Assembly (NCBI GenBank): GCA_002118135.1
Contig: BDIU01000201.1
Span: 372,001-436,000 of the forward strand
Direction: 5' to 3'
From: Trebouxia sp. TZW2008
Taxonomy: Eukaryota; Chlorophyta; Trebouxiophyceae; Trebouxiales; Trebouxiaceae
DNA length: 64,000 bases
The notes beneath the pieces are model-generated. The model was given only the letters and a program-made list of their open reading frames with translations, ran no database searches and was not told the DNA's origin. Below are positions 54,456 through 64,000 of the stretch, in pieces. How positions within the stretch are numbered: the stretch's first letter is position 1; each line of letters starts with the position of its first letter. Both the position numbers and the translations under genes were made by a program.

Positions 54456-55999
54456 ATGTTGACAACTGGTCTCGTTCATCCTACCACCTGTTGCGTGCTT
54501 GGCTTGCCCAATACAAAGAGCCTGCCGTGCTCTGGTGGTCAAAGGTAGTGCACTGTTACTTACTGACATGGCGCACCGACATCAGCAATAACGGTGCGTG
54601 TGCGCACAGACCTGCCCCTTTGCTGTGTGGTCAGAGATTGCGGACAGCGCCTTTGCAAAAGAGGAAAGTCCACCACCAGAAATGCCGCAGCTATAGAGCC
54701 ACAGTATGCGCAGCTGGTGCTGCTATTCATGACCCCTACAAGGTCTTAGGGATAGACAGCTCTGCAAATGACCAAGTCATCAAGCGGGCTTTCAAACAGA
54801 AAGCAAAGCAATTGCATCCAGATGTAAACAAGCAAGTAAGGCACAGCACTGAGCAGCTCACGTGTTAAGGTACAATAGTACATACTGACACTGCTGCCTT
54901 GCTCAGCCAGATGCTGCTGATCGCTTCATGGAGTGTAAGATGGCCTACCAGCTACTCACAGACCCCAGCAAGCGTAAACAGTATGATAGGCAACATCAGG
55001 TGTGCCGAGTCTCCCTCTGTTTTCAATTGGTATTGCTCCCAGTCCTGTGTCTGTGCGTCAGATGCAATAGGGCTGAAAGCAATAAGCACAGACTGGGCTG
55101 TCACCAAGCATAATGTGTGCTCCAATGTACCTCAGGCTGGCTTTGACTGGGGTGACTTTGTGGACGGTATGACTGGTGGAGCCTCTAAGCAGAGGAAGCA
55201 GGAAGCTGGCGAGCCATTTTATGGCTTCACAGACTTTTTGCGAGACTTGGATGTTGACCTCAAGCGATGGTCGGATCAAGTCGACAAGAAAGGTGGGTCA
55301 GGCGCTTTGCAACACCTGTCAGTATTCATAGGCAGGTGTTGCTTGGTCATTCATGTCCTCCAGCATGATTGCTAATCTACAGGCAGGCAGGATAGGTTTC
55401 TCATGGAACAGCTGGTAGAAAACAATGTCATGCAGGTTTCAAGAGCTTGTTTGATGAGCTTTACGATGCTGGCCTTCTTGCCGTGGGAGCCTTGGAAAAG
55501 GGACTAGGGCTATCAACAGAGGAAGTCAGGCGGCGTACTGCAGACGCTAGTGCAAGCTCCAGCTCAGCCAGCTCTGCAGCAGCAGGCAGTGGATCTACAG
55601 GGAGCCAGCAGCCTGGCACTAGCAGGTAGGCAACTCTGCTGTTGGTGCATACAGTAGACAGATCTGCATGTGGTGTTGTGATCTGTCAACTTGGGAATAG
55701 GCTTTGGTGCAGCACATGACTTCAGCTGCATGTACCGCTTAGGGCTCAAGGAAGGAATAGGTTTAGCACGTGAGCATACAACTGCTTCAGCTTGCCATCC
55801 ATGAAATGGGTTGCATGTCAAGTCAATGTGTTTTCCACTTCGCAGAAAGCCCTCGCGGCCCACACCAGAAGAGGAGGCTGAGTCTGTAAGGCAGAAGGTA
55901 CAGGCCTTTGAAAGAGAAGCAGAACAAAAGAAGCAGCAAGCAGAGAAGGAAGTGGATGACATGCTGGCTGACCTCAAAAAGCGGCTCAATGAACGATGA
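54456..55999 (+). CDS. Plastid-targeted DnaJ-domain protein
   Basis: Six exons close in phase to 302 residues: 54456-54544, 54610-54835, 54907-54999, 55136-55292, 55436-55625 and 55846-55999. Residues 1-65 are rich in Thr, Cys, Arg and Ser and look like a plastid transit peptide ending near V-C-A-A. The J domain follows (D-P-Y-K-V-L-G-I, then Q-K-A-K-Q-L-H-P-D-V-N-K with the HPD triad near residues 99-101, and F-M-E-C-K-M-A-Y-Q-L-L-T-D-P-S-K-R). There is no Gly/Phe or zinc-finger region. Instead come D-F-V-D-G-M-T-G-G, an F-D-E-L-Y-D-A-G-L segment, a Ser-rich linker and a C-terminal charged coil ending K-K-R-L-N-E-R. It should stimulate an Hsp70 in the plastid; the client is unknown. Introns are short and free of exon copies. 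Confidence 0.92.
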
Positions 56000-56651
56000 C
56001 AGAGAGTGCCGAGTTGCATCACTTCAAATAATGCATGAGTGGTCTGTATGCCAAGAGTGACTGCCTCACATGTGTAGTGTACTCTATGGTTGAAACGAAT
56101 TTCATCAGTTGCAAGTGTTTCTGATCACCGGGTGGTCAAGTGTGATTGTCCGTAGATAGGTGTTTAAAATTCGTCTGTAGACTCAAGGAGGCCTGATCAT
56201 GAATCTTCAGTAGCAGCTCATGCAATGACATGAAGTTGTGGTCATGCTCAGACTTGATGCGCTTGCCTGATGATGTATACTCAATCGCTTCTGAATTGAA
56301 TCAATTGGTCGATTGTCTTCACATGGCTAGCTCAGCGCTCCAGCGTTACTCCGTCATGTGCATTCTAATGTGCAAGATTCGCAGCGATGCGTGATAGAAA
56401 CAGTCACTGCCTGGAGTCAGAAAGACGTTAATGGTTCTTGGTCACACATCAACAGCAAACGTCAGTACTGAAATTTATAGCAATGCAGTCTGTACTGAAG
56501 ACAGCACCAGCGTTGCAACTGCTTGCTGCAGCTGCATCTGGCCTTCCGAGCTGTCTGTAGGCTGCACACGGTACAGGACCTGGTTACTGCAGCTTCTAAT
56601 CAGAACAATAGCAATGACACTGGCTAGTTTACACATCTAGTTTCCTTTATT
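56000..56651. other. Convergent intergenic region
   Basis: This lies between the DnaJ and LDAH 3' ends. Nothing beyond presumed 3' UTR sequence was recognised. Confidence 0.55.
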
Positions 56652-58729
56652 CTAAGATATCAACTCCTGCAGAAGCTCAGCTGACTTTTGGGCCAAAGAC
56701 GCTGAGAGCGGGCGAGAGACGCAAAAGTCGTGCCGCTGAGCATCCTCCATGTATGCCTGCAGCACATGTATACGTATGCCCAGTGAGCTTTACATCTACA
56801 ACATTCCTGCACGCTTGCATGCAAGCTGCAATCAGTGGCAGCAGCATTGATGCGCCTTTTGAGTCAACGGCCGTTCAATGCAAGTACAAGTGAGCTACTT
56901 TGAATGAAGCCATGGAGTCTTTTAGCCAGACACTCATCTGCTGCACAATCAGTGAGCAACAGATTACCTTGATGTTGGGAAGCTGCAGCCACATTTGCTC
57001 CCAGCTCCGCTGAGAAAACCAAGTGTCATTAGGATTGCATATCACGGCAACCTTTTCACCTGTAAGAAGCAAGCTGTTGAGTCTTGCTGGGGTGAGGGAA
57101 CTGATCTTTTGAACTTAACTGAAAATGTCACGATCCGAGATGAGAGCAGCAGGTTTTACCTAATTCACCCAATTGTTTCCAGTCAACTGGACCTGCCAGG
57201 TCACGGAACTCTGTACCGCCAAGATAGAACCCATTTTTGATGGTGTGATAGTTCAGAAGACCAAGGGTAGCTTTTTCTGCATAGTCTTCCAGACCCCCTG
57301 CCAACACAGAAACCACTTTGGAAACACATGATCACAAGACATGTCAGCATGTTCTACATGATCCAACAATCACTTGCAGGATTCAGCAACGCTTTGTAAG
57401 AGCTGACAGGAATAACAAGCAGGCAATTCTAGCTTATCATTGTGCCTCGGTATCTGACTCAGGTTGTGCACACCACAAATGCTAAAAGCCAGGCAACGCA
57501 CCTCCCCACCAGTTGACAAGCCATCGTTGTATGGCAACAGGCAGGAAACCCATTGCTGCGCCCAGGACGCCCATCAAACGGGGTACTCTAGTGAGTCTGT
57601 ACATCATCTTCTGCTGTGTTGACGAGAAGTCCACTTGAAAGAATGGAAAGACAGCCAACACCTGTGCATCAGATATACAGTCTGCAAGCAATGGGAAAAT
57701 TCAAATTGTGCAAATCTACTGCAATGCTTTTCTGATTATCAGCTGAGGCACCATATCTCACCTTTGCAATGTCAGGTGATTTAGACAGCGCCTGCAATTG
57801 CTTAGTCACCTTCAAGGCCATGTATGCACCTGCAAGGCATGGCATATGATGTTGCAACAGCCAGGCAGATGCAAGCTTGGGCAGATGCAAACAGCACCAC
57901 AGCCTGGCATTTTCAACCCTACCAATTGAGTGGCCTATAAGCACAATGGGTGCACCTTGAGTGCCAGAGAGGTGCTCCAGGACATACGCCACCTTATGAT
58001 TGATTTGCTCTTGCAGACTGAATGCCTGCATGAGGTTTCTGCTTATGCTCACGTCGAGGAAAAGTCATCATTTTGCACAATCAGCCAGATACAAATGCAT
58101 TACTTGAGTGCGGCTCAGACGCGCTTCTCTGCTTGAAGCATGCCCTAGATGGCTGACTGCATGTATATCTGCTCTTCCATGCAATGCAGCATGCAGAGAC
58201 GCAATGTACGCCTCATAGTAACCAGCACTGCCAGGGTTCCCAGGCAAGATCAACACCTGCAGGTTGCTGTGCCCTGCGTCAGCGGCAGGGACATAACGTG
58301 ACACAAACATGAGCAACATGCAGACAACACAGGTCAGCATGCCAGTGCTTGCAGGTTTTAATTGAACAGAGTGCTTGAGCTGAAGTGACTGCTACCTGCT
58401 GAGCTTCTCATTTCATATACTTCCGTTGGTTGTCCTTCTACCCGAGTGATCGCTCGCCTTGGCCATGATGTACCACTTTGTGCGCGAGCGTCCATGAAGG
58501 TGTCGAAAGACAAATCAGCTTTGAACCCTGATGTCAACTGATCTGAGCTTGCCGCCTGGTGTCCAGGGAGGTTGGGCTTAATCGAGCCAATGGTCACAAC
58601 AGGCGAACTTCTACGGAGGTATGACTGATATCTAGGTGAACGTGCGATGCCTGAAGTGCTGCGTTTATGTTTGTGCAAGATCGTCAGTGAAACCAACACA
58701 GAATTGGTGACCCTGTTGACAATAGCCAT
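56652..58729 (-). CDS. LDAH: Lipid-droplet-associated hydrolase (LDAH family, alpha/beta hydrolase)
   Basis: Eight exons close in phase to 386 residues: 58729-58396, 58273-58104, 58025-57923, 57829-57762, 57661-57502, 57297-57169, 57059-56968 and 56756-56652. After a basic N-terminal region of about 110 residues come V-L-I-L-P-G-N-P-G-S-A-G-Y-Y (oxyanion region), S-H-L-G-H-A and the nucleophile elbow L-I-G-H-S-I-G (Ser split from the final Gly by an intron). Then come a hydrophobic V-F-P-F-F stretch, V-I-C-N-P-N-D-T-W-F with the likely acid, and R-H-D-F with the likely catalytic His. The order matches LDAH/DUF2305 proteins, which associate with lipid droplets and affect neutral-lipid turnover. 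The basic N-terminus is longer than in animal members and may be a targeting peptide. Confidence 0.9.
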
Positions 58730-59335
58730 TCGAGCTGCCGATGAAGGTGTTCGTGCTCTCTGCAGCTAGCATATTCTGACAGCATCTACGTATACTCGAA
58801 CTTATGAGGCGTGCTGCATGCTCAGGCAATTGCCTATGTCTTCAGCTGGAGGAATCGGTTTCTGATGCAGAATCTGATGCGGCAAGAGGAAGAGGAAGGG
58901 CGGCACTGATGACAGTGTGTCAGCGTCCAACTTTTCAAAGTCAAACAAAATAGGACGAACTCGATTAACGCGGTGTAGAGCGTTGACGGCAGCACAGCTG
59001 GGAGGAGGAGTCTGCAGATTGTCTGCGGGAGGTGTACTTGCCCATGCTGGATGGACATCGCACCTCCTGTCAGGCGTTTGACACCACGCATCAGCCTGAG
59101 GAAGTTTGGCGAACGCAGCGCTTCCTGTCGGTGAAAAAGCTGTAGCTTGCCAATTCAGTCATTTTGCTGGCTGATTTGCCCTCTGATACTGTCTCGGAGC
59201 TTCCATCATTGGCCGAAATAGTATTGCCTGCTGGTAGGGTACTCTGCATAGTACACTGCTGAGAAAGCTATGTGAGTGACAGCGACTGTCAACGGTCAAG
59301 GCTGCACGGCTGACTTACATGTGCTGCAGTGGACA
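58730..59335. promoter_or_regulatory. CpG-rich divergent promoter region
   Basis: About 600 bp between LDAH and the next plus-strand gene. CpG is denser than in flanking introns. A minus-strand open frame at about 58834-59091 lacks recognisable similarity and probably reflects composition. Confidence 0.45.
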
Positions 59336-62300
59336 ATGTCATCTGTAGAACATGTTGAAGCCAAGCATAGTCCTGCACAGGACAGCTTTGCTGACCTTGG
59401 AAGCATCTATTTTGGCTTGGCTAGCAGAGTAGCTCATAGCCTGAGAGCTGTGCCAGAAACGGGAGGACCTTTGCTGGCGTGTATACTCAAGCATGTCTAT
59501 CTCGGAGATCCGATGGACCCTGCCAAATTAGCAGCTGTGGACCGTCCTGGCAGCGAATGGAACCTGTTCATCTCTATTGTGCAAAATGCTTTCACACTGC
59601 TACATGCAGTTGATATTGCACGCGACAGCAAGCTCTCTCAGCAGCAGGTTCTGCAACATGTCAGCCATGTCCTGCTTCAACAGGCTGACTTGGGTACCTG
59701 TGGCATACCAACATCAGTTCTAGCTTGTTGTCTGGTGGATTTGCTAGAGACGACGCAGCGTTATGACTCTGCTCTTGATGGCAGACTGGTCCAGCAGGCA
59801 GACTTACTGACACCAGCTTTCAAGCGTGTTGCTGCTGGCAAGTGCTTCACGCATTGTCTGCTGCACGAAGGTCATGAATGTAGCCAATCAGCGAAACAGC
59901 ACCTCATCATGGCTTTTGCCTCCCTGGCCAAGCACAGCTACCATGCAAGAGTCAGGCTTTGGGATAATGGTAAAGTTTTTCGCTAATGATATGCACTCCA
60001 GACAAGTCAAGCTTGAAGTTGTTTTCTGCTTGATCATTTGGTCTGCAGCATCCTGTGGTGCTGTCAAATCCTGTCAAATCTGCGCTCAAACAAGCAGCAA
60101 AGAAACAACAGTCTTGTTTGTTATTGACAGACATGTGCTGACAACATTGCAAATTTGCAGGCCTGTTGCCCTTCTTGATCCAGAATTTGCGCGGCACAGC
60201 CCCTTTGTGCCGCACATCTGCAGTGCTCACTCTGTCCTGGACCCTGGGTTCTCAGATCACTTCCAATCAGATTATGTCAGCATACACATGCCAAACACCG
60301 CGGCCAGCAAGCAGCAACGGCAGTACACAGGCAGAGATGTTTGTTGACAGAGGCTTTGCAGCAGTCACGCAAATGCTCCAGGACAAGTTGCAAGGTAGTA
60401 CACAGAGTGACAACTGCAGATGAAAAAGCAACATACAAGCACAGAGCTTGCAGCAGCATGTTGCAAATCTGATAAGGTTGATCAATCTGACTTTTCAAAA
60501 GTCAAAATTGGTCATGATGGTGTGCTGCTTTGTCATGCTGATCGGTTGCCAGACCTTGCAACACCTATGATGCACAGTCCGATCTGCATGCAGGGCTATC
60601 AGTAGGTGATGTGAAGGCCATTCTGCAGCTGGCAAGTACAGCACTAATCTGGCATCAGAAGAGTGATGTTTTTCTGAGCAATCACTTCCCATGGCAATTG
60701 TGCTTACGCCTGCTGGCTGAAGTCTTGCAGCTCCCTATCAGAAGTGATTCTGATTGGGGCGGCAGCACAGCACAGGTCCAGTTTGCAACCGATGCCAGCC
60801 TTGCTGATGCAACTCCTGAGGCAGTCAGCCTAATGGCTTCCCTCACAACCAGCTGCATACATGCGGTGAAGTTTGTTCGAGGCACTGACACAGACTTTGC
60901 TGGTCTAGAAGATTGTTGCAATTGGCTGTTGGCTCTGCTTGAGTCATGCTTGGAGACTCATGTCATAAAGCCCTGGAGTGGCGTCATTGTCATGTTGTTG
61001 GCAGCCTTCAATTGCCATCTGAATCAGGATATCGAGGTCAAGCTTGCCAGTGGCTCCGACTTCAACACCAGCGTAGAAGCAGGTTAGCGCCTCACACTTG
61101 GTGTACAGAGGAGCGACTTGTGACCTCATCATGGACTTGTGTGCTACTGCAAATCTCCTGGTGTTTACAGGAGCTTTGTAGCAGTACCTGTGATTGATTG
61201 ACTGCAGATCATGTCTACTGTTGACCTGCAGACAAAAATGTTTGCTGAAGTAACTTGATTGATCTGCGCAGCATCTGATTGTCTTTTTTTCTGGTCATGA
61301 AAGCACAGCATCTGTGACTCCTCAGAATGATCCAACAGACAATGCATTAAGCTTGCTCAAGGTGGCTTGAGGCTGCTTGCTATGGTGTCGCACCTGCAAA
61401 GGACTCAATTATGTATGTTGTGCAGGACTACGCTCCAGCATTATGACAGAGCTGCTTGGTAGTGCTGCTGCCTTCCAGACACAGTCTTCCATTACCATCG
61501 GAGGCATGGTATATGCAAGCCTTTGCAATGGCACAGGATTGAGTAGGCAGCAATTGCAAGAAGTTGACACGCTATTGGTTGCATGGCATTTGACGCAAGT
61601 CTGGACAGCAGACTCAGCAGGATACAGCACCAAGAAGCATGCAGTACAGGCAAGTCTTATGCAATGCAGCAGTGCAATGCTAAGCAGTGCCTCAAAATTT
61701 GAGCAAGCGCTCGCTATGACTTGCTGCAATCTCAATGCCTGTGTGCAAAGACCTCTCAATCCGTAATTGCACTCTTGTCTTCTTGCACACAAGCTTCAGG
61801 AAATGTCTGTTGTTTAAATGTGATTGCTGCAGATGCAGAATGCCATTCACGTGCATAAAAAGCTTGCAGCATGCATTGATTGATTGCCATGCCTTTTCAC
61901 TGCTGCATTGGGGCATGTGGGCGAGCATCTTGGTGACTCAAATCATTCATGAATGCAATGCTCAGGGTAGCTTGGGCATAAGTGCACGTTTGTCGCAGTG
62001 AACAGCCAGATGCTTTCTCAATGGTCTGAACGTGCACGTTTCCAGCAATACACATATTGGCTGCCTGCAGTTGTGGCTGAAGGAGCAAACAAAAGCATGG
62101 GGCTGGCCGGAGCATCTGCAGAGGAAGTGGGGTTTGCCCTCTGAAGAGCCGGTGCTGTCAGAGTCAGACAGCGGCGGTGAACTTGCCATCATGCCGCCTA
62201 AGACCTCTGTCAACAGCACCAGCACAGAGGAGAAGAAAGACGAGATGTCTCGCGTCAGCTTGGAACCCACGCTTGGTACGCCACATGCATTCGATTCCAC

Positions 62301-64000
62301 TGGAGTCACTGCTGTTGGCAGTCTAGAAATATCATACACAAGCACTCAGGAACATATGCAAATTTGTCAAACTGCAGCTCCTGCACCTTTCAAGACAGGA
62401 ACTGGATGTGACCCTAGTCTACTAGCCAAGCACAATTGTGCAAGCTGTTTTGTGTAACTGTGCCTAAATTAGCATTATGACACCATGACCTGAGTTGCTT
62501 GCCCATCTTGGGCACGCACAAGGCATATTTGTGATGCTGCCAAATATGCATGTCTGCCTTGAGCGCCACAAATGGCCATCTGCATTTATCGTGTGCACAT
62601 TAGACCTGCAGACATCTGTGCATGCAGAGTCATTGGCTGACCAGCAGGACGCTGAAGGCTTCAAGCAGCACCTGCCTGCTGCTGTCCAACTGTTTCAGCA
62701 GCAGTTTGAAGTGGCAGACAGCTGTTTCATCAAAAATGCACATCAGATGGCCCATGCTGGACGTTTACAGCATGACTCAGTTGACAAACAACAGTATCTA
62801 GCAAATATTTGGGAGGTCAATGGCTTCAAGACGATCATTGATGCTGTCATGACAGTGCTTGATCAGGTGAGCAAAGCTAAGCACCAACAAGCCTGAGCCG
62901 TTTGTTCCATATGCAATTGAGGGCCTGTATCAGCTTGTTGCACATCTAAAGCGATGTGCTGTCCATTTGTTGCATGACATGCCATGGTGGCAGCAGTGCC
63001 CGGCATGATTGTGTTCATCTCAACCACGTGCTGTTTTGCTTGTTACCACTGATGCTGCATGCCTCCATAAGCTCCACCCACCTAAATCACTGTGCCTGTC
63101 AGACTGAGTAGTTTGATTGAGTGACAGTAGCATGACTGCTGTGTGCATGCACTGCAGGCAAACAAGAGAGGCATTGCTGTCTCAGAAGGCACACCTCTGG
63201 CAGACCTAGACAGCTTGCAAAGCAGACTTGTCCAGCACAAGGATCTGCTGGCTGCCTTTGCATATGCAGCTGAGGACACTGTGCACACATGGACTATTGA
63301 CAGTCTGACGCACAGCAAACTTGTTCTAGCAGAGAAAGCCAAGCAGCTCAAAGCAAATCCTGCTGCTGTTACTAATGCAGCAAAGCGGGCTGCACAGCAG
63401 GTGCTTGCAGAAGCCTCAAAACAGGGTACTCAGGCATCCAGTAGCGTCGCTATGCAGAGTGATCTGGCGCCATATAAGCAGCTGTTAGTTGATCGTCCAG
63501 CTTTCAGTGAGGAGCACAAGCCTCTTCCACAGACCCCGCCACAGGAATGCAACGACACTCAGGCTAGATGCTCGGCTGAGCTGCTTGCAGCAGGAGACTT
63601 GCACAAGGAGAATGATGACCGTTTCAATGCCATCACCCAGGCCTTGGGAGATGCTGCACATCAGCCTGTCAGCACTGAAGACAGCTCCACACAAGGTCAT
63701 AGTGATAGCTCTCAAGACACACTGTGCTGCATTTTTATGTTAGAAAGACAGCATGATCCATTTGCTGTTGTGCAGGCTTGCATTCTTGCACAGCTGCATC
63801 TTGCAATGCGCATAACATGTACTGCTGCGTTGGAAAATGGCATTGATCTTTGCGTGCATTTTGTCACGCTGTTCAGATCTAAGTTGATGCCCAAAACACT
63901 GTCACTAACATGGCAATTTGTTGACGCAGGAGCGACGGACCAGGCATGGCACAGGTGTGTGCCGCTATACTCACATCTGATGCATCAGCTGAAGTACTTG
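59336..64000 (+). CDS. Large helical protein of unknown function, 5' part
   Basis: Exons 59336-59969, 60161-60394 and 60606-61082 join in phase, and 61309-61361 fits next. Further exon-like stretches follow: about 61430-61650 (M-T-E-L-L-G-S-A-A-A-F-Q), about 62050-62275 (W-L-K-E-Q-T-K-A-W-G-W), about 62600-62865, about 63160-63690 (D-L-D-S-L-Q-S-R-L-V-Q-H) and about 63770 onward. The gene runs off the right edge. Sequence is alpha-helical throughout, with Leu-rich repeats-like texture (L-W-D-N-G-L-L-P-F-L-I-Q-N-L; L-R-L-L-A-E-V-L-Q-L), suggestive of an ARM/HEAT scaffold. No family or catalytic motif was recognised. Splice sites after 61361 are not all phase-checked. The start ATG at 59336 is the first in frame in the exon. 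Confidence 0.68.

Noticed and set aside
1..64000. tRNA, rRNA, viral or toxin genes
   Set aside because: Scanned by eye on both strands; no cloverleaf-type B-box pairs in context, rRNA landmarks, capsid or polymerase motifs, or toxin families were recognised.

Overview
The window is nuclear DNA of an intron-rich eukaryote, most likely a green alga; I would guess a trebouxiophyte-like lineage with low confidence. Supporting this are a nuclear CCS1 gene (plastid cytochrome c assembly) with a transit-like leader, a plastid-type DnaJ protein, a Rubisco-LSMT-type methyltransferase, a plastid-type Cu-ATPase and an expansin-like (DPBB) wall protein. Introns are spliceosomal and mostly 60-900 nt. I saw no rRNA, tRNA, bacterial operon, CRISPR array or intact transposon. 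Seven gene models (PGG protein, CCS1, coiled-coil protein, kinesin, NFXL1, DnaJ, LDAH) close with every splice phase matching and a total length divisible by three. They were built by eye from splice signals and family knowledge, not from alignments.

Layout: 3' exon of a Cu-transporting P-type ATPase (+, to 706); PGG-domain membrane protein (-, 1492-3836); unknown multi-pass membrane protein (+, 4724-7266); a very large expansin-like/Cys-rich/PAN-like transmembrane gene (-, about 8.4-20.6 kb); CCS1 (-, 21419-25269); coiled-coil protein (+, 25779-30277); SET-domain LSMT-like protein (-, 30339 to about 32186); kinesin-14 (+, 32317-43769); BTB/POZ protein (+, 44346-45293); NFXL1 (-, 46079-53797); a UQCC6/BRAWNIN-like 67-residue protein (-, 53815-54220); plastid DnaJ protein (+, 54456-55999); LDAH lipid-droplet hydrolase (-, 56652-58729); and the 5' part of an unknown large helical protein (+, 59336 to the edge). 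Head-to-head pairs share CpG-rich 5' regions; introns look CpG-poor and TGCA-rich.

The strongest unusual signal is a genome habit rather than one gene. In at least five unrelated genes (expansin-like, CCS1, coiled-coil, kinesin, NFXL1), introns carry one to seven decayed tandem copies of the neighbouring exon end, and each duplicated block spans the exon/intron junction with its splice site. Decay stages range from an intact in-frame extra exon (15401-15538) through copies with one stop codon to an 8-copy minisatellite carrying a splice donor in most units (48189-48775). Other notable points are a UQCC6-like ORF ending 17 nt before the NFXL1 start codon on the same strand (a candidate dicistronic locus), several apparent GC-AG introns, and an expansin-like domain joined to PAN-like modules and a transmembrane anchor.
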